The notes beneath the pieces are model-generated. The model was not told the origin of the DNA and searched no databases. It worked only from the letters and a program-made list of their open reading frames with translations. This document shows, piece by piece, positions 35,432 to 43,666 of a stretch of DNA of 64,000 nucleotides. A program made the position numbers and the translations under genes. Origin of the DNA: Mucilaginibacter phenanthrenivorans (GTDB taxonomy: Bacteria > Bacteroidota > Bacteroidia > Sphingobacteriales > Sphingobacteriaceae); the NCBI RefSeq assembly GCF_024721155.1, contig NZ_JAHVAP010000008.1:1-64000 (forward strand). The letters are read 5' to 3'. Each line of letters starts with the position of its first letter. The stretch's first letter is position 1.

Positions 35432-37327
35432 ATGACGCTACAGGAAATATTAAAACAATATTGGAACCATGACACCTTCCGGCCTATGCAGGAAGAGATC
35501 ATCAAGTCTGTTTTATTGGGCCATGATACATTGGCGCTGCTTCCAACCGGAGGGGGGAAGTCTGTATGCTTCCAGGTGCCGGCATTGGCGAAGGACGGGA
35601 TCTGTATTGTTGTTTCGCCGTTGATAGCATTAATGAAGGACCAGGTTGAAAACCTGAAGGCAAAAGGCATCGAAGCGGTTTCCATTGTATCGGGCATGAG
35701 CAAGCGCGAAATTGATATGGCGCTGGACAATTGTATTTATGGCGAGGTAAAATTCCTGTACCTCTCGCCTGAGCGGTTGTTGTCAGAACTGGTACGTGAG
35801 CGGATCACTTATATGAAGGTTAATTTGATAGCGGTTGATGAGGCGCATTGTATTTCGCAATGGGGATATGATTTCAGGCCGCCTTACCTGCATATTGCTG
35901 ATCTGCGCGACCTGCACCCGGATGTGCCTGTACTGGCGCTTACAGCAACAGCTACCGCCGATGTTCGGGAGGATATTCAGCAAAAATTGCGGTTTAAGAA
36001 TCCGGTTGTTTTTCAAAAAAGCTTTGAAAGGAAGAATATCAGTTATGTAGTCCAAAATACGGAAGATAAATTCCGGAAACTGCTGGATGTTGCAAGGGGC
36101 GTAAAGGGCAGTGGAATTGTATACGTGCGTACCCGCAAGGAAACTGCGGAGATTGCTAAGTTTTATACAGACAACGGAATTAAGGCTGATTTTTACCACG
36201 CGGGCCTTGAATCGGGTTTACGCTCAAAAAAACAGGAGAGCTGGAAAACTAATAAGACACAGATAATAGTTGCTACCAACGCGTTCGGGATGGGGATTGA
36301 TAAGCCGGACGTAAGATTTGTGATCCACAAGGATATGCCTGAGAGTTTGGAAGCCTATTACCAGGAAGCGGGCCGCGCCGGGCGCGATGAGCACAAAGCT
36401 TACGGGGTATTATTATATAACTATGCTGACAGGCTAAAGCAGGAAAAGAAATTTGAGTTGAGTTTCCCCACCATTCCCGAAATAAAACAGGTTTATCATT
36501 ATTTGGCTAATTATTACAGTTTAGCCTATGAAGCGGGAGAGGGGGTAAGTCTGGATCTGGACCTGGGCGATTTCTGCAGCAGGTTTAAGCTGGATAGTAT
36601 AAAAACCATTAACGCGTTGAAGTTTTTGGAACTGGATGAATACCTCTCATTTAATGAAAGTGTTTTTCTGCCATCGCGGTTTAAGTTTGATATACAGAAT
36701 GAGGAATTGTATAACTTCCAGATCCAGAATCCCGGCTGGGATCCGTTTATAAAAACGATATTAAGATCGTACGGTGGGGCATTTGATAACTATGTGCGCA
36801 TCCGGGAGTTTGATATTGCCCGCCGGAGCCAGATGAATGTGCAACAAGTTATAGAGGGGTTGAAACAACTAGACGGATATAATATTTTAAGCTATCAGCA
36901 ACAAACCGACATGCCACAGGTTACCTGGTTAAAGCCGCGCCAGCACAACGATGCGGTTTACATCAACAAAAAAACTATTGAAGACAGGAAGGCTACCTAT
37001 CGCAAAAAAATGGAAGCCGTATTTGCCTATGCCGAACGCAGGCTATGCCGCAGCCAGCAATTGTTAACCTATTTTGATGAGCCCAATGCCGAAAAATGTG
37101 GCGTATGTGATGTTTGCCTTGATGAAAAGCGGCAAAATAATGCTGCCGACATCTTTGATGAGATTACCAATGAGCTTATTGAATTGCTGAGTACCTCGTC
37201 TCATGACTTGGGTTCACTGGTTTCTGCAGCCAAAAGTGGAACGGAAAAGGAACGAATTGATACAATACGTTTATTACTTGATGCAGGGAAAATTAAGTTC
37301 GCGGGGGAGAAATTGGTGATTGGTTAG
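35432..37327 (+). CDS. recQ: ATP-dependent DNA helicase RecQ
   Basis: RecQ is a 3'-5' DNA helicase used in recombination and replication-fork repair. The 631-aa protein has motif I LLPTGGGKSVCF, motif II DEAHCISQWG, motif V GMGIDKPDVRFVIH, motif VI QEAGRAGRD, and the RecQ zinc-binding cluster (CRSQQLLTYF, CGVCDVC). The winged-helix region lies near 420-510. No HRDC domain is apparent at the C-terminus, which is a variant form. It is divergent from the amidohydrolase, and its ATG follows a family D repeat directly. Confidence 0.97.
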   Translation: MTLQEILKQYWNHDTFRPMQEEIIKSVLLGHDTLALLPTGGGKSVCFQVPALAKDGICIVVSPLIALMKDQVENLKAKGIEAVSIVSGMSKREIDMALDNCIYGEVKFLYLSPERLLSELVRERITYMKVNLIAVDEAHCISQWGYDFRPPYLHIADLRDLHPDVPVLALTATATADVREDIQQKLRFKNPVVFQKSFERKNISYVVQNTEDKFRKLLDVARGVKGSGIVYVRTRKETAEIAKFYTDNGIKADFYHAGLESGLRSKKQESWKTNKTQIIVATNAFGMGIDKPDVRFVIHKDMPESLEAYYQEAGRAGRDEHKAYGVLLYNYADRLKQEKKFELSFPTIPEIKQVYHYLANYYSLAYEAGEGVSLDLDLGDFCSRFKLDSIKTINALKFLELDEYLSFNESVFLPSRFKFDIQNEELYNFQIQNPGWDPFIKTILRSYGGAFDNYVRIREFDIARRSQMNVQQVIEGLKQLDGYNILSYQQQTDMPQVTWLKPRQHNDAVYINKKTIEDRKATYRKKMEAVFAYAERRLCRSQQLLTYFDEPNAEKCGVCDVCLDEKRQNNAADIFDEITNELIELLSTSSHDLGSLVSAAKSGTEKERIDTIRLLLDAGKIKFAGEKLVIG

Positions 37328-37566
37328 TCAATCCAATGTCATACTGATCACAATCTTGCAAGTTTGACGGCTCCCAAAGTTCAAATTCAGAAAAAAAATT
37401 CACTCCACCAGGCGGTTTTACGCCGCCAAAAAACTCAAAATTTCATGGGATAGCCTCTCGGTAGGGTGAAAAAAGTAACAAAAAAGGGTCCTTGTTTTGA
37501 TATAATTAACTGTAAATCAATGAATTTACATCCGATTATTACTCAAAAAACAATTTAATAGAAGCG

Positions 37567-37581
37567 GTGTAATTATTACAC
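37567..37581. promoter_or_regulatory. 15-bp palindrome (possible operator)
   Basis: The half-site gtgtaat, one base, then attacac. It lies 32 bp before a CACCTTTG box and 81 bp before the ECF-like motif of the first GIN gene. Confidence 0.4.
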
Positions 37582-37661
37582 TAGGATGAGAAATGTTGGT
37601 GGATAAAAATAGCACCTTTGCAGACGAAAACAAGGCGTTGGTCTATTAAGTAAAGTTTTAC

Positions 37662-37687
37662 TGTAACGTTTTAAAATAACCGCCGTC
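37662..37687 (+). promoter_or_regulatory. ECF-sigma-type promoter, GIN gene 1
   Basis: TGTAACG is separated by 15 bp from CGTC. The same pair at the same or 1-bp longer spacing precedes the other three GIN genes. The ATG follows 66 bp after the CGTC. The layout matches -35 AAC-type and -10 CGTC-type elements of extracytoplasmic-function sigma factors. Confidence 0.75.
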
Positions 37688-37752
37688 TTATGGTTGTATT
37701 TAAAAAATAGAAGAATACAACAATTGGAATCACAATAATAATAAATAAAAAA

Positions 37753-38355
37753 ATGAAAACCAAATTTTTTTCCGCAATTACAATGATGATTGTAATATTA
37801 GGATTAACAAAAACAACCTCTGCCGCCACAATTAACGACGACAACAATTACACTGTATTAAATAACATCAGCGCTATTAACAAAATTGAAGTTCACGGAA
37901 ACGTTGAGCTGTATGTTTCTGACGCATCTTCAGACCAGGTAAAAGTTTACAACAAATACTACTCTGAAAGTGCCCTGGTACAAAACAACAATGGCGTTTT
38001 ACGTATCACCTCATACAAAGCTGAAAAGCTGGTAGTTTGGGTAAGCGCTAACGATTTGCGTTCAATTTCTGCTTATGATAACGCTCAGGTTAAATCATTC
38101 GGTAAGATGTCAAAAATTGAGTTTAATGTTGACTTACATGATAATGCTGAAGCAAGATTAAACATGGATACCTTTAACGCTGATGTAACTGTAAAGGATA
38201 ATGCAAGAGCTGATTTAAATGGTTCTGCAAATCAATTAAACCTTAACAGGGATATCGAGTCGAATGTTAAAAGGAACAACTTTACTGCTGTTCATTACAA
38301 CGAAAATAAAATGCCATTCTCTGCTGAAATCAGCAATGACGTGATCGGCATGTAA
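37753..38355 (+). CDS. Secreted GIN-domain (DUF2807) protein 1
   Basis: The 200-aa protein has a signal peptide (about 1-24). The remainder is one GIN-type beta-helix domain (DUF2807/PF10988-like), with the repeated motif VELYVSDAS...RITSYKAEKLVVWVSANDL. Such domains occur in putative adhesins and envelope proteins, but their function is unknown. It is very similar to the proteins at 40416 and 42954, which suggests recent duplication. It has the ECF-like promoter 37662-37687 and a strong downstream terminator. The C-terminal tail (IGM) differs from the other copies. Confidence 0.9.
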   Translation: MKTKFFSAITMMIVILGLTKTTSAATINDDNNYTVLNNISAINKIEVHGNVELYVSDASSDQVKVYNKYYSESALVQNNNGVLRITSYKAEKLVVWVSANDLRSISAYDNAQVKSFGKMSKIEFNVDLHDNAEARLNMDTFNADVTVKDNARADLNGSANQLNLNRDIESNVKRNNFTAVHYNENKMPFSAEISNDVIGM

Positions 38356-38397
38356 TTATCACCGCGACTTTTGCAAAAGTCCATCATATATTATGGA

Positions 38398-38428
38398 AAG
38401 CTATCTGTTTGAACAGGTGGCTTTTTTT
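38398..38428 (+). terminator. Terminator of GIN gene 1
   Basis: The arms agctatctgtt and aacaggtggct pair with two G-T wobbles and lead into a run of seven T. It is 43 bp past the stop. Confidence 0.75.
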
Positions 38429-38436
38429 ATGATATA

Positions 38437-38469
38437 AGATTTGTCAACTTTAAAAAAGTTGACAAATCT
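38437..38469 (-). terminator. 14-bp stem hairpin, probable terminator of the DUF6515-like gene
   Basis: The arms agatttgtcaactt and aagttgacaaatct are perfect, with a 5-base loop. It lies between the two convergent genes, 17 bp past the DUF6515-like stop. Confidence 0.6.
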
Positions 38470-38485
38470 ATATTGGTATTTGAAA

Positions 38486-39364
38486 CTACTGTTGTTCCTG
38501 CATATCCACCACCTCGTAGCCATTTTGGCCGTTTACAGCTACCGGCTGGTAATAGGTTCCGTTATAATACAGGTATTGATTACCATCTACGGTAGTTGTC
38601 TCGGCGCCATCTGGTAAATTGGTTACAAAGGCGCCAATCGGAGCGGCCATTACCTGGTAGCCGTCATTTATTCTTACATAAAAATCACCACCATAATAAT
38701 AGTAATCGGTTCCGTCAACCTGTGTGGTGCTGTAACCTGATGGCAGCGCATTTACGGTTGCGCCAACAGGGGCAGGAACAACCTTATAACCGCCGTCTGC
38801 AGGCTGGTAATATACACCATTGTCGTAATGGTAATCCTGGTTATTTACAGCAATAATTATAGCGGTAGTTGCAAGCGCCGCAGCAAAGAAGCCAAGCGGA
38901 TGCCATGATGGTCCCCAATAATAAGGTTGGTAAGGATGGTAATAATAACTGTAAACCGGCCTGCGATGAATAAATACAGGGCGTTGCGGCCTGTAAATAG
39001 GTGGCCTGTGCCCGCCTGGTCTGCCTGGTCGGTTGCCGGTTGGCGGTCTGTGTCCGTTGCCTGGTCTGCCTGGTCTGTTCCCTGTTGGCGGCCTGTTAGC
39101 CGGCGGGCGCACACCTACGGGTGGCCGTGTAACAGGCGGGCGTTGCGGATTGCTTGGTGGCCTTGTTGCAGGAGGCCGAACGTTTCCGGCCGGGCGTTGC
39201 GGGTTACCTGGCGGCCTACGATTAGCCGGCGGCTGTTGTGGCCGCGATGGTCTGCTGCCCGGCCTTGGGTTTTGTAAAAAGGCGGCAAAAACAGGGTCGA
39301 ATGTCATAACAAATGTTGCTGCCAATAATATTGCAGCAAGCAACCGGGATGGATGTCTTTTCAT
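38486..39364 (-). CDS. DUF6515-like Pro/Arg-rich envelope protein
   Basis: The 292-aa protein, from ATG 39364 (a TTG at 39409 is less likely), has a signal peptide (about 1-26). A low-complexity Arg/Pro/Gly-rich linker (about 35-125; GNRPGRPGG and similar) follows, then a membrane-like segment (FFAAALATTAIII). The C-terminal domain has two to three copies of a ~40-residue repeat (GYKVVPAPVGATV, GYQVMAAPIGAFV). This pattern fits the DUF6515 family of Bacteroidota envelope proteins, function unknown. It converges on GIN gene 1. Confidence 0.75.
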   Translation of the reverse strand: MKRHPSRLLAAILLAATFVMTFDPVFAAFLQNPRPGSRPSRPQQPPANRRPPGNPQRPAGNVRPPATRPPSNPQRPPVTRPPVGVRPPANRPPTGNRPGRPGNGHRPPTGNRPGRPGGHRPPIYRPQRPVFIHRRPVYSYYYHPYQPYYWGPSWHPLGFFAAALATTAIIIAVNNQDYHYDNGVYYQPADGGYKVVPAPVGATVNALPSGYSTTQVDGTDYYYYGGDFYVRINDGYQVMAAPIGAFVTNLPDGAETTTVDGNQYLYYNGTYYQPVAVNGQNGYEVVDMQEQQ

Positions 39365-39551
39365 AGGTCTATAAGGTTTAAACTCGTTTTTTAAAATCAG
39401 GTTTTTCAAATAATAGTACCATTAAAGCTGTTATATAGCTTCACGAACTGAGAATGATTTGAGCTGCCTGTTATAAATGTCGGTAAGTTTATTTAGAAAA
39501 GACAAATTTGACGCGAATAACAACGTAACTTTTTTGTTCCGGTAGGCTTGG

Positions 39552-40070
39552 TTAACTGGTAACATACTTGGCTGTGATCAGCAATAAGAGCATCCGGTCG
39601 TCTTTCGCCTCATCAAGATTCTCCTTTAATAGCTGCAATATTTCCGGATTTTTCATTTTTACTGCCATCATTTGTAATACCTGGAATGACGCTACCTCAA
39701 TGCTTTCCATATTTTGCATATAAAAAAGGATGGCCATATCCCGTAACGCTTTGTCATCTTTTTGCTCACCGATGGCAGTGAATGCCTCCTCAATCATCCC
39801 GGCGAGGCCGTTACATCCGGTTGTGGTATTTTCGGCGCCAAGGCGTGCATAGATCTCATCCATCCGGACGATCTGTTTTTTTACATCATCCACAGTTTCA
39901 AGGATCGCCTGGTTGAGATCCTCAAAATGTGATTCGTTTGCAATCTCCGGGAACCGGGCCACCATATGCTGTTTGGCGCAATAGATCTTGTCAAGGTTAC
40001 TGATGAAGAATTTTAGCAGGCGGGCATCGCCTAAATGTATGAAGCGGGAACGGGCAGGTTGAGTTTCCAT
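39552..40070 (-). CDS. YciF/DUF892-type ferritin-like protein
   Basis: The 172-aa helical protein resembles the YciF/DUF892 ferritin-like family (LDKIYCAKQHMVARFPEIAN, LETVDDVKKQIVRMDEIYARLG, GLAGMIEEAF), a four-helix bundle of unknown role associated with stress in enterics. The usual iron ligands (Glu/His) are only partly recognisable here. Start is ATG at 40070. It lies between GIN genes 1 and 2 on the opposite strand, followed by a 345-bp gap. Confidence 0.8.
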   Translation of the reverse strand: METQPARSRFIHLGDARLLKFFISNLDKIYCAKQHMVARFPEIANESHFEDLNQAILETVDDVKKQIVRMDEIYARLGAENTTTGCNGLAGMIEEAFTAIGEQKDDKALRDMAILFYMQNMESIEVASFQVLQMMAVKMKNPEILQLLKENLDEAKDDRMLLLLITAKYVTS

Positions 40071-40415
40071 AGGTTGATTTAATAAACTGACTTATCAGAT
40101 TATCAAAAACCGCTCCGTTGCATTTTATAGGGAGGATGGGAGACGCTATTGTGCTTTATTCTGTACGGTTGTATCAAGAAATACATTGACGCCATATTAA
40201 CTTTCAAAGGCCAAACTTTTTACAAGGTACTATTCACCGCAAACCTTCAATCTTCCCCGGAATTTTCACCGACATTTTTTCCGCACTTACCGACTAAAAC
40301 CGCCTCTATACCTATTACAGGGCATATTGCTGTAACGTTTCCTGGGTGGGATCGTCATATAGGTGTATTTAAAATTTAGAAAATATAATTAATTGACAAT
40401 CAAAATATAAAGATC
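40071..40415. other. 345-bp gap holding the GIN gene 2 promoter
   Basis: The 3' half (40252-40415) is homologous to the region before GIN gene 3 (42794-42953) and contains the ECF-like site at 40331-40356. The 5' half shows nothing recognisable; an ORF over it has no coding character. Confidence 0.6.
40331..40356 (+). promoter_or_regulatory. ECF-sigma-type promoter, GIN gene 2
   Basis: TGTAACG-N15-CGTC, with the downstream TGTATTTA block shared with genes 1 and 3. The ATG is 60 bp after the CGTC. Confidence 0.78.
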
Positions 40416-41021
40416 ATGAAAACCGCATTTTTATCCATATTCTCAGCCTTAGTTTTAGTGTCAGGAATAGCAAACTCAACATATGCAGCCACTGCAAAAA
40501 ACGATGACAATACTTACACCGTATTAACCAACATCAGCGCCATCAACAAAATAGAAGTTCACGGAAATGTTGAGCTTTACGTATCTGATGCATCAACCGA
40601 CCAGGTAAAAATTTACAACAAATATTATTCAGAAAGCGCCCTGGTGCAAAGCTCAAACGGCGTACTGCGTATCACCTCATACAAAGCCGAAAAACTGGTA
40701 GTTTGGGTTAGCGCAAACGATCTTAGATCAATCGCCGCTTATGACCACGCCGTAGTAAAATCATTCGGTAAGCTATCAAAAATTGAGTTTGATGTTGAAT
40801 TGCATGACAATGCAGAAGCCAGGTTAAACTTAGATGCTTTTAATGCTAATGTGGTAGTAAAGGACAATGCTAAAGCAGACCTTAATGGTTCAGCAGATCA
40901 GTTAACCGTTAACAGCGATATCGAATCGAACGTTAAAAGGAACAACTTTACTGCTGTGCACTTCAAGGAAGCACCTGTAAGCTTTACCATCGCAAATAAC
41001 GATGACTTGGCCCGCCTTTAA
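40416..41021 (+). CDS. Secreted GIN-domain (DUF2807) protein 2
   Basis: The 201-aa secreted protein (signal peptide about 1-24, ending YAA) has the same GIN beta-helix as protein 1 and is nearly identical to it in the core VELYVSDAS...LVVWVSANDL and NVKRNNFTAVH regions. The promoter region is homologous to that of gene 3. It ends in a hydrophobic-acidic tail, NDDLARL, like DIADL in protein 3. A strong terminator follows. Expression is probably by the same ECF sigma factor (inference). Confidence 0.9.
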   Translation: MKTAFLSIFSALVLVSGIANSTYAATAKNDDNTYTVLTNISAINKIEVHGNVELYVSDASTDQVKIYNKYYSESALVQSSNGVLRITSYKAEKLVVWVSANDLRSIAAYDHAVVKSFGKLSKIEFDVELHDNAEARLNLDAFNANVVVKDNAKADLNGSADQLTVNSDIESNVKRNNFTAVHFKEAPVSFTIANNDDLARL

Positions 41022-41059
41022 TAGCTATACGTAAAATCAATATATATATAATAATGGGA

Positions 41060-41086
41060 GCCGCCTGCTTAGCAGGCGGCTTTTTT
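41060..41086 (+). terminator. Terminator of GIN gene 2
   Basis: The arms gccgcctgct and agcaggcggc are perfect around one base and lead into six T. It is 38 bp past the GIN stop and also lies past the stop of the convergent kinase gene. Confidence 0.85.
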
Positions 41087-41111
41087 GCTTTAAAGAGGAC
41101 TGTCAATTGTA

Positions 41112-42590
41112 CTAATTGCCTGATTCGTAAATTCTGTGCATCGTCTCCTTCAAATCGGAATACAGCTGCCTGTAAATGGAAAAGTTTTTAATATGGATAG
41201 CAGTATTTGCGGCATCCGGCTCAAAAGTTCTCAGTCCAGCAGAATTTGTGATTGGGTATTCCTTTATCATTCCAATACTTTTCAAAGCCATAAAAGCCGC
41301 ACCAATAGCCGACGCATCGCCGCTTTGAACAATTACTAGTTTTTTACCGGTGATATCTGCCAGGGTTTGTACCCATAGGTCCGATTTTACGATACCGCCG
41401 CTAACATTTATTTGGGTGATAGGTGCTGAGTTTTCCTGTACGGCATCAAGCACATCCTTTAAGGCATAACAAATCCCCTCTAAAACCGCCCTTGAAAAAT
41501 GAGCATGCGTATGCTGCAGCTTTACGCCGAAGAAGTTCCCACAGGCTTCGCTGTCCCAAATAGGTGCGCGTTCCCCTGTCAGGTAGGGTAGGAATAGCAA
41601 CCCGTCGCTGCCTGCAGGGATGGTGGCTATTTGTTGAAACAGGTGGTCATAATCAAGGTTAGTGGGGTTGGGGCTGATGCTTTTTAGCCACCATTGCAGT
41701 GCTATGCCGCCGTTGTTGATTGGTCCGCCGCAAATAAAAGTTTGTTTATCCAGGATGTAACTGAATGTCATTGCCTGCGCATTAGGTAGCTGTTTGCTGC
41801 TTGCCACGCGCACCGCGCCGCTTGTGCCGATGGTTATTGCAGCGATGCCCGGCTTGTCGGCCATGCTGCCCAAATTGGCCAAACAGCCGTCACTGGCGCC
41901 GATGATAAACGGTGTATTTTGACTGAGAAAATTTAATTCGGTGCCGCTGTAATTTTTAACATGGTCTGTTGGAACAACTTTGGAAAGTGATCCCGGTGTA
42001 ATACCTGCCAGTTGAAGTGCGTCATCAAGCCAGTTTAATCGCCCGATATCAAATAACCCCGTGCAGGATGCACCTGACTGATCCAGTTCGAATTCACTAA
42101 ATAAATTATGCCAGATGTGTTCCTTTATGGAGATGAATTTATAGGTGCTGTTAAATAATTCCGGGTCGTTTTCCTTTATCCAGATGATCTTGCACAGTGG
42201 CGACATGGCATGCAGCGGTGTCCCTGTTGCTTTATAGATAGCCATGCCTGCGGTTGTTGCCCGTAACCGCTTAGCTATCCCGGAACTGCGGCTATCGGCC
42301 CAGGTGATCATGGGTGCTAAAGGAGTACAAGCTTCGTCTACCGGAATTAAGCTGTGCATGGCGCTGCTCAGGCTGACTGCAAGGGGAGGGTTGCCAATTT
42401 TTTCAACAACCCCTTTTATACAATCACGGAGTGCCTGCCAGATCAATTCCGGATCCTGTTCGTGATAGCCCGGTTTTGGCGAGCTATAGGAATAATACAC
42501 CTGGTTGTCGGCAAACGAGTTGCATTGCAGGTTTACTGCAACGGCCTTCACGCTGCCGGTACCAATATCAACACCTAAAACATATTCCAT
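41112..42590 (-). CDS. FGGY-family carbohydrate kinase (gluconate/xylulose kinase-like)
   Basis: The 492-aa cytosolic kinase phosphorylates a sugar or sugar acid with ATP. I take ATG 42590 as the start (a TTG at 42611 precedes it). The N-terminal phosphate motif DIGTGSVKAVAVN, the GPINNGGIALQWWL region, the FGGY-type LPYLTGERAPIWDSEACGNFFG motif, and the C-terminal ATP motif VSGGIVKSDLWVQTLADITG support the family. It looks closest to gluconokinase, but the substrate cannot be settled. It lies between GIN genes 2 and 3 on the opposite strand, so it may have been there before the GIN duplication or have moved in. Confidence 0.92.
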   Translation of the reverse strand: MEYVLGVDIGTGSVKAVAVNLQCNSFADNQVYYSYSSPKPGYHEQDPELIWQALRDCIKGVVEKIGNPPLAVSLSSAMHSLIPVDEACTPLAPMITWADSRSSGIAKRLRATTAGMAIYKATGTPLHAMSPLCKIIWIKENDPELFNSTYKFISIKEHIWHNLFSEFELDQSGASCTGLFDIGRLNWLDDALQLAGITPGSLSKVVPTDHVKNYSGTELNFLSQNTPFIIGASDGCLANLGSMADKPGIAAITIGTSGAVRVASSKQLPNAQAMTFSYILDKQTFICGGPINNGGIALQWWLKSISPNPTNLDYDHLFQQIATIPAGSDGLLFLPYLTGERAPIWDSEACGNFFGVKLQHTHAHFSRAVLEGICYALKDVLDAVQENSAPITQINVSGGIVKSDLWVQTLADITGKKLVIVQSGDASAIGAAFMALKSIGMIKEYPITNSAGLRTFEPDAANTAIHIKNFSIYRQLYSDLKETMHRIYESGN

Positions 42591-42621
42591 AGCTAACAAT
42601 TGTGATGGCAAGATAAGGAAA

Positions 42622-42794
42622 GTTCATGGTTCATAGTTCATGGTTCATAGCCGGAGCTCTTAGGCGGGGCGATATTAGTTAAGTAGCTGGCAATCCTTTT
42701 TGCAAACAGGCTTGCAGCTAACAAAAACAATGAACCATTAACTTCTTCCATCAAAATTGCAGCTACCATGAACTATCAACCATGAACCATGAAC
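42622..42794. repeat. Family A inverted repeat (most regular copy)
   Basis: The left arm 42622-42650 repeats gttcatggttcatag twice. The right arm 42766-42794 is complementary at about 25 of 29 positions. The spacer is 115 bp. It lies between the kinase start and the GIN gene 3 promoter. Confidence 0.75.
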
Positions 42795-42871
42795 TTCCCA
42801 GAACTTTCACCGACAAAATTTCCGGCTTAACCGAGTAAAAGCCCCTCCACACCTAATACAGGCTATATTGC

Positions 42872-42897
42872 TGTAACGAATTTTTACCCGGATCGTC
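42872..42897 (+). promoter_or_regulatory. ECF-sigma-type promoter, GIN gene 3
   Basis: TGTAACG-N15-CGTC, followed by TATTAGTGTATTTA, similar to the block after the GIN 1 and GIN 2 sites. The ATG is 57 bp after the CGTC. Confidence 0.78.
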
Positions 42898-42953
42898 TTA
42901 TTAGTGTATTTAGAATTTATAAATAATTACTTGACAATCAAATCATAACCATC

Positions 42954-43562
42954 ATGAAAACTCAAATCATAACCATCTTCTCAGTGTTAGTTTTAGCATT
43001 AGGAGTAACAAATTCAACCAAGGCAGCAACCGTAAAAAATGCTGATAATAACTATACAATTGTAACAGACATCAGCGCCATCAATAAAATTGAAGTGCGC
43101 GGTAATGTTGAATTATATGTATCTGACGGCGTTGCCGACCAGGTAAAAGTTTACAACAAATATTACAATGAAAGTGCTTTGGTACAAAGCAAAAACGGTG
43201 TGTTAAGGATCACCTCATACAAAAATGAAAAATTAGTAGTTTGGGTAACTGCAAACGACTTACGTGCCATCTCAGCTTTTGATAACGCCGAAGTTAAGTC
43301 ATTCGGAAATATCTCAAAGATTGAGTTTGATGTTGACCTGCACAACAATGCTACTGCTAAATTAAACATCGATGCCTTTAGCGCAAGTGTAAGTGTAAGT
43401 GATAACGCAAAAGCCCGCTTAAGCGGCACCGTAAATGAATACGCTTACAAATGTGATTGCGAAGAAAATGTAGATCACAAGGATTTAGTTGCTACCCACT
43501 CTTCAAAAATGCTAACACCGGTAGTTGTTGCAGCAAAAACATTTGATATTGCTGATCTTTAA
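42954..43562 (+). CDS. Secreted GIN-domain (DUF2807) protein 3
   Basis: The 202-aa secreted protein (signal peptide about 1-24) has one GIN beta-helix domain, close to proteins 1 and 2 (VELYVSDGV, LRITSYKNEKLVVWVTANDL). Its last third diverges, with a Cys-containing stretch (YAYKCDCEENVDHK) absent in the others. It ends in DIADL. The promoter is shared by homology with gene 2. A terminator follows within 25 bp, before GIN gene 4. Confidence 0.9.
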   Translation: MKTQIITIFSVLVLALGVTNSTKAATVKNADNNYTIVTDISAINKIEVRGNVELYVSDGVADQVKVYNKYYNESALVQSKNGVLRITSYKNEKLVVWVTANDLRAISAFDNAEVKSFGNISKIEFDVDLHNNATAKLNIDAFSASVSVSDNAKARLSGTVNEYAYKCDCEENVDHKDLVATHSSKMLTPVVVAAKTFDIADL

Positions 43563-43586
43563 TCTTCAAACAAAAACACAACATAT

Positions 43587-43617
43587 AAAAGCTGTCGGAA
43601 TGTGGCAGCTTTTTTTA
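43587..43617 (+). terminator. Terminator of GIN gene 3
   Basis: The arms aaaagctgtc and ggcagctttt (one G-T pair) lead into T-runs. It overlaps the approach to the GIN gene 4 promoter at 43625. Confidence 0.7.
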
Positions 43618-43624
43618 ATTTTGA

Positions 43625-43651
43625 TGTAACGTAACTCACTTAAACATCGTC
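43625..43651 (+). promoter_or_regulatory. ECF-sigma-type promoter, GIN gene 4
   Basis: TGTAACG-N16-CGTC. It lies only 15 bp before the ATG at 43667, so the mRNA leader would be about 8-10 bases. Confidence 0.65.
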
Positions 43652-43666
43652 CAAAAAATAAAAATC

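Larger units (their letters stand above)
37328..37752. other. 425-bp leader region upstream of the first GIN gene
   Basis: This AT-rich gap carries a ggcgg/ccgcc hairpin at 37411-37427, a 15-bp palindrome at 37567-37581, a CACCTTTG near-match to a -7 box at 37613-37620, and the ECF-like promoter at 37662-37687. No gene is seen. Confidence 0.55.
42591..42953. other. 363-bp gap with family A repeat and GIN gene 3 promoter
   Basis: The left part is a family A repeat (42622-42794). From 42794 to 42953 the sequence is homologous to the region before GIN gene 2, including the ECF-like site. The repeat's right arm ends exactly where the homology begins. Confidence 0.6.

Noticed and set aside
38596..39374. 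Several plus-strand reading frames over the DUF6515-like gene
   Set aside because: They are the antisense reading of the Pro/Arg-rich repeat region; the minus-strand protein has a signal peptide and repeat domains.
40149..40379. 76-aa reading frame on the plus strand between the ferritin-like and GIN gene 2
   Set aside because: It runs through the ECF-like promoter and the leader conserved with GIN gene 3, and its composition is not protein-like.
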